The position numbers were made by a program, and so were the translations under genes. Of a DNA stretch of 64,000 nt, positions 8,625 to 18,041 are shown piece by piece. Source of the DNA: Catellatospora sp. KI3 (lineage in GTDB: Bacteria > Actinomycetota > Actinomycetes > Mycobacteriales > Micromonosporaceae); assembly GCF_029948125.1 (NCBI RefSeq), contig NZ_JASAMB010000001.1, positions 124,001-188,000 on the forward strand, given 5' to 3'. Position 1 is the stretch's first letter. Every line of letters starts with the position of its first letter. The notes under the pieces were generated by a model. It saw only the letters and a list, made by a program, of their open reading frames with translations. It ran no database searches and was not told where the DNA came from.

Positions 8625-8712
8625 ATCCGACCCACAACAGCGATCATTCCCACACCACCCGCAGCCCGGACCGAAAGCCGCAGCGGCGGGCGGCGGATCA
8701 GGCGGCGGCCTG

Positions 8713-10296
8713 CTAGGCGGCGGACTGGCCGGCGGGCTCGGAGCGGATCTCGTGGCCCACGCTGGTGAGGCAGCGGCCGCTCTTGAGGTCCCACTTCCAG
8801 CCGTGCAGCTGGCAGGTGAGCTGGTCGCCCTCGACGATGCCGAAGCGGGTGAGGTCGGCCTTGAGGTGCGGGCACCGCCGCTGGAAGGACCAGTCACCGA
8901 CGGTGATGTCCTCCGCGTCGGGCCGCTGCGACTCGTACCAGCCCTCGGCGTACTGCAGGCGCTCCTCGGACAGGCACTTGAAGAACGCGTACACGAACTC
9001 GTTGTACTGCCCGATCCGCGCGGCCGAGAACCGGCAGGACAGGAACAGCGAGTTGACCCAGTCGCCCTCGTCGATGTGCAGCAGGTGCTCCACCAGCCGC
9101 CGCTCGGTACGGAACCGGTAGCGCACCTTCTCCGGCGCCCCGTCGACCAGCTCCGGCCGCCGGACCACCTTGTTCGGGAAGTCGATCATGATGGACTCGA
9201 CCACCTCGGGCACGTCCTGGCCCTGGACCGGCCCGGTCAGGTCGAACCGCACCGGCCCGCCCACGCCCTGCGCCAACCGCACCGACTCCTCCAGCAGCGG
9301 CTCGATGCGCGCCCGCATCCCGGCCAGCACGTCGATCTCCGGGTGCGACCAGGACGCCTTCTCCCGCTCGATCACCACGCGCTGCCGCTCCCGGTACGCC
9401 TTGAGGTGCTCCTCCTTGGCCGCGAAGAACTCGCCCAGGTCCGGCACCGGGTGCGACGTCTCACAGCCGCCCGCGGTGATCTCGGAGACCGACCCGGGCA
9501 GCAGCACCACGCCGTTGACCCCGCCGACCTTGGCGTACTCGGCGACGAAGTCCCACTGGTCGGGGAAGATGTTGCCCTCGTCGCCGTGGATGTCGTTGAA
9601 CTGCCACAGCTCGTCGTCGAGGAAGCAGGGCGGGCCCGCGATCGGGAAGACGAAGTCGGCCTTCAGGTCGTCGATGTAGCGCCAGGTGCGGTCGTACTGC
9701 CGCTCGCGCTTCTGCTTGCCGAAGGCGGTCTTGGCGGCCTGGGGCAGCTCGTAGACCATCGGATACCAGATGGCGCCGGAGAACTGCAGCATGTGCGCGT
9801 GCACGTGGCCGAGCTCGGTGAAGCGGACCAGGTCGGTGGGGCGGGCGTCGTTCTGGTTCAGCACCCGCACGCCGTCGTGCTCCACCCACAGCGACGAGTC
9901 GCCGATCGGGCCGTCGGTCGGCGAGATCAGCGCCTGGATCATGACCTTCAGGCCGCCGTCAAGCTCGTGCACCTCATCCGAGACGGTCTTGAAGAACTTC
10001 GTGAAGCCGAGCGCGCGCAGCTCGTCCTCCAGCTGCGACGTCGGGTACTCCGGCAGCAGCACGGTCGCCTTCTTCGACACGAAGCGCTTGAGGTGCGCGG
10101 CGTCGAAGTGGTCGCGGTGCAGGTGGGAGACGTAGAGGTAGTCGACGTCGCCGAGGGTGTCCCAGTCCAGCCGGGAGTTGTCCGGGAACGGGAACCACGA
10201 GGCGAAGTACGCCGGGTTCACCCACGGGTCGCACAGGATGGAGCCCGCCGCCGTGTCGATGCGCATGCTGGCGTGGCCCGTACCGGTGATCCGCAC
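8713..10296 (-). CDS. Metallo-beta-lactamase-fold protein with C-terminal Rieske [2Fe-2S] domain
   Basis: A 527-residue two-domain protein. The N-terminal ~250 residues are an UlaG-like MBL fold with the metal motif HLHRDH (~58-63) and several further His/Asp. The C-terminal ~60 residues form a Rieske centre (CPH at ~475-477, CQLH at ~495-498). The middle (~270-470) is not recognised. The same two folds, in opposite order, make up vertebrate CMP-Neu5Ac hydroxylase, so a Rieske-dependent hydroxylation of a sugar or lipid substrate is possible. That is inference. The GTG at 10296 is favoured because GAGGGG lies 9 bases upstream; another GTG 18 bases earlier overlaps it. No reductase gene is adjacent. 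Confidence 0.85.
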   Translation of the reverse strand: MRITGTGHASMRIDTAAGSILCDPWVNPAYFASWFPFPDNSRLDWDTLGDVDYLYVSHLHRDHFDAAHLKRFVSKKATVLLPEYPTSQLEDELRALGFTKFFKTVSDEVHELDGGLKVMIQALISPTDGPIGDSSLWVEHDGVRVLNQNDARPTDLVRFTELGHVHAHMLQFSGAIWYPMVYELPQAAKTAFGKQKRERQYDRTWRYIDDLKADFVFPIAGPPCFLDDELWQFNDIHGDEGNIFPDQWDFVAEYAKVGGVNGVVLLPGSVSEITAGGCETSHPVPDLGEFFAAKEEHLKAYRERQRVVIEREKASWSHPEIDVLAGMRARIEPLLEESVRLAQGVGGPVRFDLTGPVQGQDVPEVVESIMIDFPNKVVRRPELVDGAPEKVRYRFRTERRLVEHLLHIDEGDWVNSLFLSCRFSAARIGQYNEFVYAFFKCLSEERLQYAEGWYESQRPDAEDITVGDWSFQRRCPHLKADLTRFGIVEGDQLTCQLHGWKWDLKSGRCLTSVGHEIRSEPAGQSAA

Positions 10297-10458
10297 TGCT
10301 CGTTCCCCTCTCACCCGCTGGTCGTGCAGCCTTAGACGCTACCCGAGCCGGATCCGCCCCGACGCGACCGCCCAGCACCCCGTCATGCCAGACTGTGCTT
10401 GTCGCCGCCGTGGCACGCGCACGGCGAGGACGCGGACCGAGAGACAAGGAAGCAGACC

Positions 10459-10683
10459 GTGGCCGCACAAGAGCCGGTAACCTCACCTGACCAGCACGCG
10501 AAGACCCCGGTCAAGGCCGCCCGGATCGCGGGCGTGGTCGTGATCGTGATGCTGCTGCTGATGCTCGCCGGTAACCACCGGGGCAACGTGGAGAACATCT
10601 GGCTGATCCTCGTCGCCGGCATCCTCGCCGCCATCATGATCATCGACGCGGTGCTGCGCCGCAACGGCCTGCGCGACGAGTGA
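10459..10683 (+). CDS. Small two-helix membrane protein (DUF2631-like)
   Basis: This 74-residue protein begins at a GTG preceded by AAGGAAGC. It has a short hydrophilic N-terminus, a helix (ARIAGVVVIVMLLLMLAGN), the signature GNHRGNVENIWL between helices, a second helix and a basic tail (LRRNGLRDE). The GNHxGxVE motif and size match the actinobacterial DUF2631 proteins, which in mycobacteria also lie near the rlmN-frr region. Function is unknown. It converges on the DivIVA-like gene with a shared terminator. Confidence 0.75.
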   Translation: MAAQEPVTSPDQHAKTPVKAARIAGVVVIVMLLLMLAGNHRGNVENIWLILVAGILAAIMIIDAVLRRNGLRDE

Positions 10684-10696
10684 GCTGACGCGAAGA

Positions 10697-10736
10697 ACGG
10701 CCCCGGCCGCTGACCTGGTCAGCGAACCGGGGCCGT
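10697..10736. terminator. Bidirectional terminator
   Basis: ACGGCCCCGG pairs with CCGGGGCCGT, with an inner GCTGAC/GTCAGC stem. On the minus strand the hairpin is followed by TCTT. It separates the convergent DUF2631-like and DivIVA-like genes. Confidence 0.8.
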
Positions 10737-10749
10737 CGTGTCTTCCGGG

Positions 10750-11961
10750 TCAGCGGCGGCCGACGACGATCTCGCGCACCTCGCGCAGCGCCTGCTCGAC
10801 CTCGGCCTCGTAGTAGCCGCCGGGCACCAGGGCCAGCCGCGACGGGTCCAGCTCGCCCTCGTTGACCGGGCCGCCGGAGCGGCCGGACAGCGAGCCGAGC
10901 AGCCCCTCGAACAGCCGGTCCACCTGCTGCGGGTCGTAGCCGCTGCCGAAGCGGCGCAGCTGGAACGTCCGCCGGAGCTGGTCCACCCGCTGCAGCTCAC
11001 CGGTGTAGGCCGGGCCCGCCGGGGCGGGCGGAGGCGGAGGCGGAGGCGTGGTGAACCCGCCGCCGCCGTACGACGAGACCGCCGGCGCCGGGGGCACCGC
11101 CCCGAACGTGCCGGTCGCCTCGCTGTCGTAGCCGCCGCGCGGGGCGCTGAACGTGCCCGTGGCGTCGTTGTCGAACCCGCCGCGCGGCGCGCTGAACGTG
11201 CCGGTGGCGTCGTTGTCGTAGCCGCCGCGCGGGGCGCCGAAGGTGCCGGTCGACTCGCTGTCGAACCCGCCGCGCTGCGGCAGGCCGCCGCCGTAGACGG
11301 GCTGCTGCCCGGTCTGCGAGCTGAACCCGGCACTCGGCCCGTACGGGTCGACGCGCGGGGGCTCGTTGCGGGGCGGCTCCGGCATCCGGGGCGGCTGCGG
11401 CCGCTCCATCCGGATCTCGCTGGTCATGTCGGCCCGGCCGTGGCCGCCGTTGAAGCCGTCGAACGCGCCGTTCTGCGGGCCGGGGGGCGGCCCCGCGAAC
11501 TGCGGCTGGGGCTGCGGCACCGGCTCGTCGAAGCGCTGGTCGTAGCGCGGCATCCCGCCACCCGCGCCCACGCCCGCCGGCGAGTTGGCGTTGGGCGTGC
11601 GGGTCGGCAGCGGCGGCGGCGCGTTCATCGGCGGCGGCGGGCCCTGCGGGGCCGCCACCGGCGGCGGGGTCGGGCTCATCGCCGCGCGCAGCTCGGCACC
11701 CCGGCCGGGGCCCGACGCGCGCTCCTCGATCTCGGCGAGCTGCCGCTCGACGCGGTCCAGGTGCAGGTCGACCTGCCACTCGTCGTAACCGCCGAAGCGG
11801 ACCCGGAAGACGACGTCGCGCACCTCGTGCGAGCGCACGTCCGCACCGTTCGAGGCGCCGTTGAGCGTCGCCTCGACCCGGTCCAGGAAGACGTCGACCT
11901 CGTCGACCTTGTATCCGCGGCGCACCGCGCGACGGCGGAACCGCTGACCATGAGAGCTCAT
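10750..11961 (-). CDS. DivIVA-domain protein with long disordered, repeat-bearing centre
   Basis: A 403-residue protein. Residues 7-33 (RFRRRAVRRGYKVDEVDVFLDRVEA) match the DivIVA N-terminal crossing-loop motif, and a second related unit follows (RFGGYDEWQVDLHLDRVERQ, ~55-75). A third, C-terminal copy lies at ~332-356 (FQLRRFGSGYDPQQVDRLFE). The ~250-residue centre is Pro/Gly/Gln-rich and holds four consecutive 14-residue repeats at 231-288 of the form GG(F/Y)D-x-x-x-TGTF-x-AP. DivIVA proteins mark curved membrane and organise polar growth. Multiple small DivIVA motifs joined by a disordered linker suggest a scaffold. The invariant Thr in TGTF could be a kinase site (inference). It is upstream-adjacent to rlmN but converges with DUF2631. 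Confidence 0.82.
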   Translation of the reverse strand: MSSHGQRFRRRAVRRGYKVDEVDVFLDRVEATLNGASNGADVRSHEVRDVVFRVRFGGYDEWQVDLHLDRVERQLAEIEERASGPGRGAELRAAMSPTPPPVAAPQGPPPPMNAPPPLPTRTPNANSPAGVGAGGGMPRYDQRFDEPVPQPQPQFAGPPPGPQNGAFDGFNGGHGRADMTSEIRMERPQPPRMPEPPRNEPPRVDPYGPSAGFSSQTGQQPVYGGGLPQRGGFDSESTGTFGAPRGGYDNDATGTFSAPRGGFDNDATGTFSAPRGGYDSEATGTFGAVPPAPAVSSYGGGGFTTPPPPPPPAPAGPAYTGELQRVDQLRRTFQLRRFGSGYDPQQVDRLFEGLLGSLSGRSGGPVNEGELDPSRLALVPGGYYEAEVEQALREVREIVVGRR

Positions 11962-12073
11962 GCCGATTCCCCGCTTCGCGTGGAACCGGCATGAGGCACC
12001 GTCGACTCTGCGCTCATGATTCGCTCGCTACGCTCGCTCATGCCCGGGACCTCACTCATACCGTGCTCCGTGC

Positions 12074-13201
12074 TCATGCCTCAACCTCGCTCGCAGCCAA
12101 CTGCCCACATGCGCCGTCGATCTCACGACCACGGGTGTCACGCACCGTAGTCGGCACTCCGGCGGCGCGCAACCGCCGGACGAACTCCCGCTCCACCGGC
12201 TTGGGACTGGCGTCCCACTTGCTACCCGGTGTCGGATTGAGCGGGATGAGATTGACGTGTGCCAGCCGCCCCGACAGCAGGCGACCCAGCAGGTCGGCCC
12301 GCCACGGCTGATCGTTCACATCCCTGATCATGGCGTACTCGATGCTCACCCGGCGGCCCGTGCGGTCGGCGTAGGCCCAGGCCGCGTCGAGCACCTCGGC
12401 CACCTTCCAGCGCTGGTTCACCGGCACCAGTTCATCGCGAAGGTCATCATCAGGCGCGTGCAGCGAGAGCGCAAGGGTAACGGAGAGATCCTCATCCGCC
12501 AGCTTGCGCATCGCGGGAACCAGGCCCACGGTCGACACCGTGACGTGGCGCTGGGACAGGCCCAGGCCCTCCGGCGCGGGGCTGGTGAGCCGGCGCACCG
12601 CCGCGATGACGCGGCTGTAGTTGGCCAGCGGCTCGCCCATGCCCATGAAGACGACGTTGCTCAGGCGGCGCGGCGTCCCGTGCATCACGCCCGAGGCGGC
12701 CACGCCCGCCAGGTAGACGACCTGGTCCACGATCTCGGCGGTGGACAGGTTGCGGGTCAGGCCCGCCTGCCCGGTGGCGCAGAACGGGCAGGCCATGCCG
12801 CACCCGGCCTGGCTGGAGATGCAGACGGTCACCCGGTCGCCATACCCCATCAGCACGCTCTCGACCAGCGAGCCGTCGTGCAGCCGCCACAGCGCCTTGC
12901 GGGTGTCGCCGTCGTCGCAGGTCAACTCGCGGACGGGAGTGAGCAGTCGGGGCATCAGGTCCCCGGCCAGGCGCTCGCGCGCGGCGGCCGGGATGTCGGT
13001 CATCTTCGCCGGATCACGCTCCAGCCGCCCGAAGTAGTGCGTCGACAGCTGGCCGGCGCGGAACGGCTGCTCGCCCAGCTCGGCGACGGCGGTCCGTCGT
13101 TCGGACAGGTCGAGGTCGGCCAGGTGGCGCGGCGGCATGGACGCACGGCGCGGGTTGGCGCCGTCACCATCGGTAACTGAGATCAAGGGCAGGCTCGTCA
13201 T
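12074..13201 (-). CDS. rlmN: 23S rRNA/tRNA adenine-C2 methyltransferase RlmN
   Basis: A 375-residue radical SAM enzyme that methylates A2503 of 23S rRNA and A37 of some tRNAs. The [4Fe-4S] motif CGMACPFC gives Cys134, Cys138 and Cys141. [12 protein letters not shown] is the GGE-like SAM motif, and the C-terminal Cys in GACGQL (~365) is the resolving cysteine, with the second catalytic Cys in that region as expected. The ATG at 13201 (MTSLPLISV) fits family length; an earlier in-frame start adds 18 residues without support. It is transcribed with cdsA-frr upstream after a 129-bp gap. Confidence 0.96.
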   Translation of the reverse strand: MTSLPLISVTDGDGANPRRASMPPRHLADLDLSERRTAVAELGEQPFRAGQLSTHYFGRLERDPAKMTDIPAAARERLAGDLMPRLLTPVRELTCDDGDTRKALWRLHDGSLVESVLMGYGDRVTVCISSQAGCGMACPFCATGQAGLTRNLSTAEIVDQVVYLAGVAASGVMHGTPRRLSNVVFMGMGEPLANYSRVIAAVRRLTSPAPEGLGLSQRHVTVSTVGLVPAMRKLADEDLSVTLALSLHAPDDDLRDELVPVNQRWKVAEVLDAAWAYADRTGRRVSIEYAMIRDVNDQPWRADLLGRLLSGRLAHVNLIPLNPTPGSKWDASPKPVEREFVRRLRAAGVPTTVRDTRGREIDGACGQLAASEVEA

Positions 13202-13330
13202 GACCGGTCCAGTGTCCCACGTCCGTACCCGCCCGACAGCCCCCGAGGGTGCCAACCGTGCTGCTGACGGCGTTCAGCAGGCGTTCCCTGTGGCCGACCT
13301 CACCTCTGTCGGGCTTCCGTCTGTTCCGGC

Positions 13331-14572
13331 TCAGGCCGTCGGGACGAGCACGGACAGCAACAGGTACGCCGTCGGCACCGCGAACACGATCGAGTCCAGC
13401 CGGTCCATGATCCCGCCGTGGCCCGGCAGGATGTTGCTCATGTCCTTGATGCCGAGGTCCCGCTTCAGCAGCGACTCGGCCAGGTCGCCCAGGACCGCCG
13501 CGATCGAGACGAGCACCCCGAACAGCGCACCCCACCAGGGCGCCAGGTCCAGCAGCGCCCACAGGATCGCGGCGCTGCCCGCCGCGGTGGCCACGATGGA
13601 GCCCGCGAAGCCCTCCCAGGACTTCTTCGGGCTGATCGTCGGCGCCATCGGGTGCTTGCCGAACAGCACGCCCGCCACGAACCCGCCGGTGTCGGAGAGC
13701 ACCACCGCCGCCAGCGTGGCCAGGATGCGCCACTTGCCGTCGTCGGGGGTGGTCAGCGGGGCGGCGAAGGAGAGCAGGAACGGGACGTACACGATGATCA
13801 GCGCCGCGGCGCCGATGTCGCGCTGGTAGCCCGCCGGGCCGTCGCCCATCCGCCAGACCATCGTGGCCAGCACCGTGACCAGCAGGCCGATGCTGAGCGC
13901 CTCGACCCCGGAGAACCAGGCCAGGCAAATCATCGCGGTACCGCCCGCGAGCAGCGGGATCAGCGGCGGCTTCGCCCCGGACGTGGCCAGGGCCCGGGTC
14001 ATCTCCCAGACGCCCAGACCCGCCGCGGCGACCAGGATCACCAGGAAGAGCGGCTTGGCGAAGAACAGCGGGGCCAGGATGACCACGAGCAGGCCGACGG
14101 CGACGGCGATGGAGACGGGCACGTTGCGCCCGGCCCGGCCGTAGTCGCGCTTGGCCTCCTCGGCCGGCGCGGGCGCCGCCACGGGCTCCTCCCGGCGGTA
14201 CCGCCGGCCGGTGGACTCGTCACCGCGGCCGGTGTCGTACCCGCGATCGGTCTCGTAGCCGCGATCGGCGTGACCGTACTCCCGGTCCGCCGCCCGGTAG
14301 CCCTGATCCGGACGCGCGCGATCGCGGTCGTCGGATCCGTGGTCGCGATCCCGCGAGTCGTAGCCGCGGTCACCGGAGCGGTAGTCCCGGCCCTCGGCGT
14401 CGTAGCCGCGGTCCCGACCCTCGGCGCGGCCGTAGCCGCGATCGGAAGGGTCGCGGTCGGCGGGGCCGTAGCCGTCGGAGGACGCGGAATACGCGTCGGG
14501 CGCGGCATCGTAGGGGTGCCGCGCCCGGGTGGCGTCGGACCGGCGAGGGTCCGGGTCGTAGGAGTGGCTCAT
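13331..14572 (-). CDS. cdsA: Phosphatidate cytidylyltransferase with ~150-residue disordered N-terminus
   Basis: A 413-residue integral membrane enzyme making CDP-diacylglycerol. Transmembrane segments start at ~152, and the family signature lies near the C-terminus (GDLAESLLKRDLGIKDMSN, then ILPGHGGIMDRLDS). Residues 1-150 are unusual: rich in Asp, Arg, Gly and Tyr, with six DRGY/QGY-type units (DRGYG, DRGYD, DRGYE). Typical CdsA proteins have little or no such region. The start ATG at 14572 shares one base with the frr stop (TGATG), so translation is coupled to frr. The order frr-cdsA-rlmN is standard for actinobacteria. Confidence 0.95.
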   Translation of the reverse strand: MSHSYDPDPRRSDATRARHPYDAAPDAYSASSDGYGPADRDPSDRGYGRAEGRDRGYDAEGRDYRSGDRGYDSRDRDHGSDDRDRARPDQGYRAADREYGHADRGYETDRGYDTGRGDESTGRRYRREEPVAAPAPAEEAKRDYGRAGRNVPVSIAVAVGLLVVILAPLFFAKPLFLVILVAAAGLGVWEMTRALATSGAKPPLIPLLAGGTAMICLAWFSGVEALSIGLLVTVLATMVWRMGDGPAGYQRDIGAAALIIVYVPFLLSFAAPLTTPDDGKWRILATLAAVVLSDTGGFVAGVLFGKHPMAPTISPKKSWEGFAGSIVATAAGSAAILWALLDLAPWWGALFGVLVSIAAVLGDLAESLLKRDLGIKDMSNILPGHGGIMDRLDSIVFAVPTAYLLLSVLVPTA

Positions 14573-15129
14573 CAGACTTCGAGCAGCTCGGCTTCCTTGT
14601 GCTTGATGAGCTCGTCGATGTGCGCGACGTACTTGCCGGTCAGATCGTCGAGCTCCTTCTCCGCGCGGCGCCCGTCGTCCTCGCCGGCCTCACCGTCCTT
14701 GACGATGCGGTCGAGCTCCTCCTTGGCCTTGCGGCGCACGTTGCGCACCGCGACCTTGGCGTCCTCGCCCTTGGCCCGCGCGATCTTGGTCATGTCGCGG
14801 CGGCGCTCCTCGGTCATCGGCGGGACCATGATGCGCAGCTGGGTACCCTCGTTGCCCGGGTTGACACCCAGGTCGGAGTCGCGGATCGCCCGCTCCATGG
14901 CGCCGATCTGCGAGGTGTCGTACGGCTTGATGATCACCATGCGGGGCTCCGGCACGCCGATCGACGCCATCTGCGGCAGCGGCGTGGGCGTGCCGTAGTA
15001 GTCGATCACGATCTTGGAGAACATCGCCGCGTTGGCCCGGCCGGTCCGGATCGCCGCGAACTCCTCCTTCGCGTGCTCGACCGCCCGGTCCATCTTCTCC
15101 TCGGCCTCGAGGAGCGTGTCGTCGATCAC
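14572..15129 (-). CDS. frr: Ribosome recycling factor
   Basis: 185 residues, the family's usual length. The N-terminal helix [24 protein letters not shown] contains the conserved RTGRAN, followed by the PLPQMASI and [14 protein letters not shown] segments and the C-terminal three-helix part. With EF-G it splits post-termination ribosomes. Its stop overlaps cdsA by one base. It lies downstream of pyrH across a 175-bp gap. Confidence 0.98.
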   Translation of the reverse strand: MIDDTLLEAEEKMDRAVEHAKEEFAAIRTGRANAAMFSKIVIDYYGTPTPLPQMASIGVPEPRMVIIKPYDTSQIGAMERAIRDSDLGVNPGNEGTQLRIMVPPMTEERRRDMTKIARAKGEDAKVAVRNVRRKAKEELDRIVKDGEAGEDDGRRAEKELDDLTGKYVAHIDELIKHKEAELLEV

Positions 15130-15304
15130 GGGCTTCTCCGTCTCGTCTCGGTGCTCTGTCTTCGATCATCCGCCTGCCGGCGGCGTAACGTACATCCAGC
15201 GGCGCAACCCGCCGTTACCGGGCACGTCGCCGCGCGGCCATAGGGTACCGCCCGAGCCCTGAGGGCTCGCGGAAGGTCGGCCCCGGGGGCGGGGCCGCCG
15301 GACC

Positions 15305-16024
15305 CTAGTCCGCCGTGATCAGGGTACCGATCTTGTCGCCGGCGACCGCGCGCACGATCGTGTCGTCGCCCTCCGCACCGAAGACCAGCATCGGCAGGCC
15401 GTTGTCGTGGCACAGGCTGAACGCGGCGGCGTCGGCCACCCGCAGGTTCTGGCGCAGCACCTCGCCGAAGGTGACCGTGTCGAGCTTCACCGCGTCGGGG
15501 TTGGTGCGCGGGTCGGCGGTGTACACGCCGTCCACGCCGTTCTTGCTCAGCAGCACCACGTCGGACCGGATCTCCAGCGCGCGCTGCGCCGAAACCGTGT
15601 CGGTGGTGAAGTACGGCATGCCGGCGCCCGCGCCGAAGATGACCACGCGGCCCTTCTCCAGGTGCCGGATCGCCCGCAGCGGGATGTACTGCTCGGCCAC
15701 CTGCGCCATGGTGATGGCGGTCTGGACCCGGGTCTCGATGCCTTCCTTCTCCAGGAAGTCCTGCAGCGCCAGGCAGTTCATGACCGTGCCCAGCATGCCC
15801 ATGTAGTCGGCGCGGGCCCGGTCCATGCCGCGCCGCTGCAGTTCGGCGCCGCGGAAGAAGTTGCCGCCGCCGACGACCACGGCGACCTGGATGCCGCGGC
15901 GGACCACCACCGCGATCTGGCGGGCGATCCCGGCCACGACGTCAGGATCGACGCCGACCTCGCCTCCGCCGAAGACCTCGCCCGAAAGCTTCAGCACCAC
16001 CCGGTTGAACTGGTGACCCGACAT
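15305..16024 (-). CDS. pyrH: UMP kinase
   Basis: 239 residues. The amino-acid-kinase fold begins [12 protein letters not shown], then [31 protein letters not shown] and the C-terminal [14 protein letters not shown], all family signatures. It phosphorylates UMP to UDP. The ATG at 16024 ([10 protein letters not shown]) is preceded by AAGGGG; a longer frame upstream has no support. It sits between tsf and frr as in other actinobacteria, with a strong hairpin in the tsf-pyrH gap. Confidence 0.98.
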   Translation of the reverse strand: MSGHQFNRVVLKLSGEVFGGGEVGVDPDVVAGIARQIAVVVRRGIQVAVVVGGGNFFRGAELQRRGMDRARADYMGMLGTVMNCLALQDFLEKEGIETRVQTAITMAQVAEQYIPLRAIRHLEKGRVVIFGAGAGMPYFTTDTVSAQRALEIRSDVVLLSKNGVDGVYTADPRTNPDAVKLDTVTFGEVLRQNLRVADAAAFSLCHDNGLPMLVFGAEGDDTIVRAVAGDKIGTLITAD

Positions 16025-16075
16025 CAGCGCCCCTTCTGCTGCGGTCCGCCTGCCCTCTCCCGGCAGACGATATGG

Positions 16076-16114
16076 CACGGGGAGGTCGTGGCGGACACCA
16101 GCAACCTCCCCGTG
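16076..16114. terminator. Hairpin in the tsf-pyrH gap
   Basis: CACGGGGAGGT pairs perfectly with ACCTCCCCGTG across a 17-base loop. There is no U-tract. It may partially terminate rpsB-tsf transcripts before pyrH or act as a processing site. Confidence 0.65.
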
Positions 16115-16160
16115 TTCGTGCGTATCACCCCAGGCGGGCACGAGGCCCGCCGCGGCGAGA

Positions 16161-16988
16161 TCAGGCCTGGCCGACCTCGAACCGCTCGAAGCGGGTGACC
16201 TCGATACCGGCCTCGGCCAGCACCTGCTTGACGGTCTTCTTCTGGTCGGTGACCGACGCCTGCTCGACCAGGACGAAGTCCTTGAAGAACGAGTTCACCC
16301 GGCCCTCGATGATCTTGGGCAGGGCGGCCGCCGGCTTGCCCTCCTCGATCGCGGTCTGCTCGGCGATGCGACGCTCCGACTCGACGACCTCCGCGGGCAC
16401 CTGCTCGCGGGTGACGTACTTGGGCCGCATGGCCGCGATCTGCATCGCGACGGCGCGGGCGTCGTCGGCGGCAGCCTCGTCGTTCTTGCCGCTGAACTCC
16501 ACCGCGACGCCCACCTGCGGGGGCAGGTCGGCGCTCTTGCGGTGCAGGTAGACGGCGATGTCGCCATCGAGCACGGCGAAGCGGCCGACGGCCAGCTTCT
16601 CACCGATCTTGGCGGACTGGTCCTGGATCAGGTCGGCCACCGTCTGGTTGTCGATCTTGGTCGCGAAGAGCGCGTCCAGGTCGGCCGGCTTGGTGGCGGC
16701 GATGTGCGCCACCAGCTGCTCGGCCAGCGCGATGAACGCGTCGTTCTTGGCCACGAAGTCGGTCTCGCAGTTGAGCTCGAGCAGCGCGTTGCCCGAGTGG
16801 GCGACCAGACCGTTGGCGGTGGAGCGGCCGGCACGCTTGCCGACATCCTTCGCGCCCTTGACGCGGAGGATCTCCACAGCCTTGTCGAAGTCGCCCTCGG
16901 CCTCCTCGAGCGCCTTCTTGCAGTCCATCATGCCGGAGCCGGTCAGCTCACGGAGCCGCTTGACGTCTGCGGCGGAGATAGTGGACAT
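16161..16988 (-). CDS. tsf: Translation elongation factor Ts
   Basis: 275 residues. The N-terminal UBA-like part carries the [14 protein letters not shown]-type region and the conserved [20 protein letters not shown]. The core has [13 protein letters not shown]. It exchanges GDP on EF-Tu. The ATG at 16988 follows AGAGGGAACTG. The last residues end FEVGQA. It lies directly after rpsB in the expected rpsB-tsf pair, with a hairpin between them. Confidence 0.98.
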   Translation of the reverse strand: MSTISAADVKRLRELTGSGMMDCKKALEEAEGDFDKAVEILRVKGAKDVGKRAGRSTANGLVAHSGNALLELNCETDFVAKNDAFIALAEQLVAHIAATKPADLDALFATKIDNQTVADLIQDQSAKIGEKLAVGRFAVLDGDIAVYLHRKSADLPPQVGVAVEFSGKNDEAAADDARAVAMQIAAMRPKYVTREQVPAEVVESERRIAEQTAIEEGKPAAALPKIIEGRVNSFFKDFVLVEQASVTDQKKTVKQVLAEAGIEVTRFERFEVGQA

Positions 16989-17025
16989 CAGTTCCCTCTT
17001 TGGTAGAAGACTTCGCAAGTCGTAC

Positions 17026-17058
17026 CACACGGTGCGGGCTGTTCACCCGCACCGTGTG
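17026..17058. terminator. 13-bp perfect-stem hairpin between rpsB and tsf
   Basis: CACACGGTGCGGG pairs with CCCGCACCGTGTG across a 7-base loop (CTGTTCA). It is likely a partial terminator or mRNA-processing site that sets the S2:EF-Ts ratio, as it lacks a U-tract. Confidence 0.75.
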
Positions 17059-17066
17059 ACAGCGGG

Positions 17067-17906
17067 TCACTCAGCGGCGGCGGGCGCAGCCTCGGCGGCG
17101 GGGGCGGCCTCGGCCGGCTTGTCACCGGTCAGCAGCTCCTGCTCCCACTCCGCCAGCGGCTCGTCGGCCGCGACGGTGCCGGGCTCCGGCTTGACGTCGC
17201 CGCCACGGGACGCCTTGCCCGAGCGGGCGATCAGGCCGTCGGCGACCGCGGTCGCGATGACCTTGGTCAGCAGCTCGGCCGAGCGGATCGCGTCGTCGTT
17301 GCCCGGGATCGGGAAGTCGACCTCGTCCGGGTCGCAGTTGGTGTCCAGGATCGCGATCACCGGGATGCCCAGCTTGCGGGCCTCGTCGACGGCGATGTGC
17401 TCCTTCTTGGTGTCCACGATCCAGACCGCGGACGGCAGCTTCTGCATGTCCCGCAGACCACCGAGGGTCTTGGTGAGCTTGGTCTTCTCCCGCGACAGCT
17501 GCAGGGTCTCCTTCTTGGTGTACCCCGCGGCGGTGCCGGTCAGGTCGATCGACTCCAGCTCCTTCATCCGCTGCAGCCGCTTGTAGACCGTCTGGAAGTT
17601 GGTGAGCATGCCGCCCAGCCAGCGGTGGTTCACGTACGGCATGCCCACGCGCGCGGCCTGCTCGGCCACAGCCTCCTGGGCCTGCTTCTTCGTGCCGACG
17701 AACAGCACGCTGCCGCCCTCGGCGACGGTGTTGCGGACGAAGCTGTACGCCTTCTCGATGTAGTCGAGGGTCTGGCGCAGGTCGATGATGTAGATGCCGT
17801 TGCGCTCGGTGAAGATGAAGCGCTTCATCTTCGGGTTCCAACGACGGGTCTGGTGCCCGAAGTGAACGCCGCTTTCGAGCAGCTGGCGCATGCTGACAAC
17901 AGCCAT
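17067..17906 (-). CDS. rpsB: 30S ribosomal protein S2
   Basis: 279 residues beginning [21 protein letters not shown], the classic S2 N-terminus, with [40 protein letters not shown] and [19 protein letters not shown]. An Ala/Glu/Pro-rich acidic tail extends past the core. The ATG at 17906 was chosen because the conserved N-terminus begins there. The upstream ~165 bp contain several palindromes that may form an autoregulatory leader. Confidence 0.98.
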   Translation of the reverse strand: MAVVSMRQLLESGVHFGHQTRRWNPKMKRFIFTERNGIYIIDLRQTLDYIEKAYSFVRNTVAEGGSVLFVGTKKQAQEAVAEQAARVGMPYVNHRWLGGMLTNFQTVYKRLQRMKELESIDLTGTAAGYTKKETLQLSREKTKLTKTLGGLRDMQKLPSAVWIVDTKKEHIAVDEARKLGIPVIAILDTNCDPDEVDFPIPGNDDAIRSAELLTKVIATAVADGLIARSGKASRGGDVKPEPGTVAADEPLAEWEQELLTGDKPAEAAPAAEAAPAAAE

Positions 17907-17924
17907 GTGTCTGCCTGTCTCTCG

Positions 17925-17944
17925 GCACGGGCGAAGGCCCGTGC
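17925..17944 (-). promoter_or_regulatory. Hairpin in the rpsB 5' leader
   Basis: GCACGGGC pairs with GCCCGTGC across a GAAG/CTTC tetraloop, 18 bases before the rpsB ATG. Ribosomal protein S2 mRNAs are often autoregulated through such leaders. The link here is by position only. Confidence 0.5.
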
Positions 17945-18041
17945 GCTCCCTGGTTGTGCCGACGGCCGGCGGCCGCCGCCTGGCGCCCGGTCGTCGGCCA
18001 GGATGGGACCCACCACGGGGACCAGGGAGGCCGACGCCCAA

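Larger units (their letters stand above)
8287..8712. other. Non-coding stretch upstream of the protease with two hairpins
   Basis: Open frames here are antisense or low quality, and none has a ribosome-binding site with a convincing product. The part next to the protease (8340-8400) is A/T-rich for this genome (AAATATAGG, GTATAC) and probably holds its promoter. The middle contains two strong inverted repeats (8565-8594 and 8608-8624). The far end abuts the stop of the MBL/Rieske gene. Confidence 0.6.

Noticed and set aside
8608-8630. A tRNA T-arm-like GGTTCGAGACC motif
   Set aside because: No acceptor, D or anticodon stems can be drawn around it; it is part of a simple inverted repeat.
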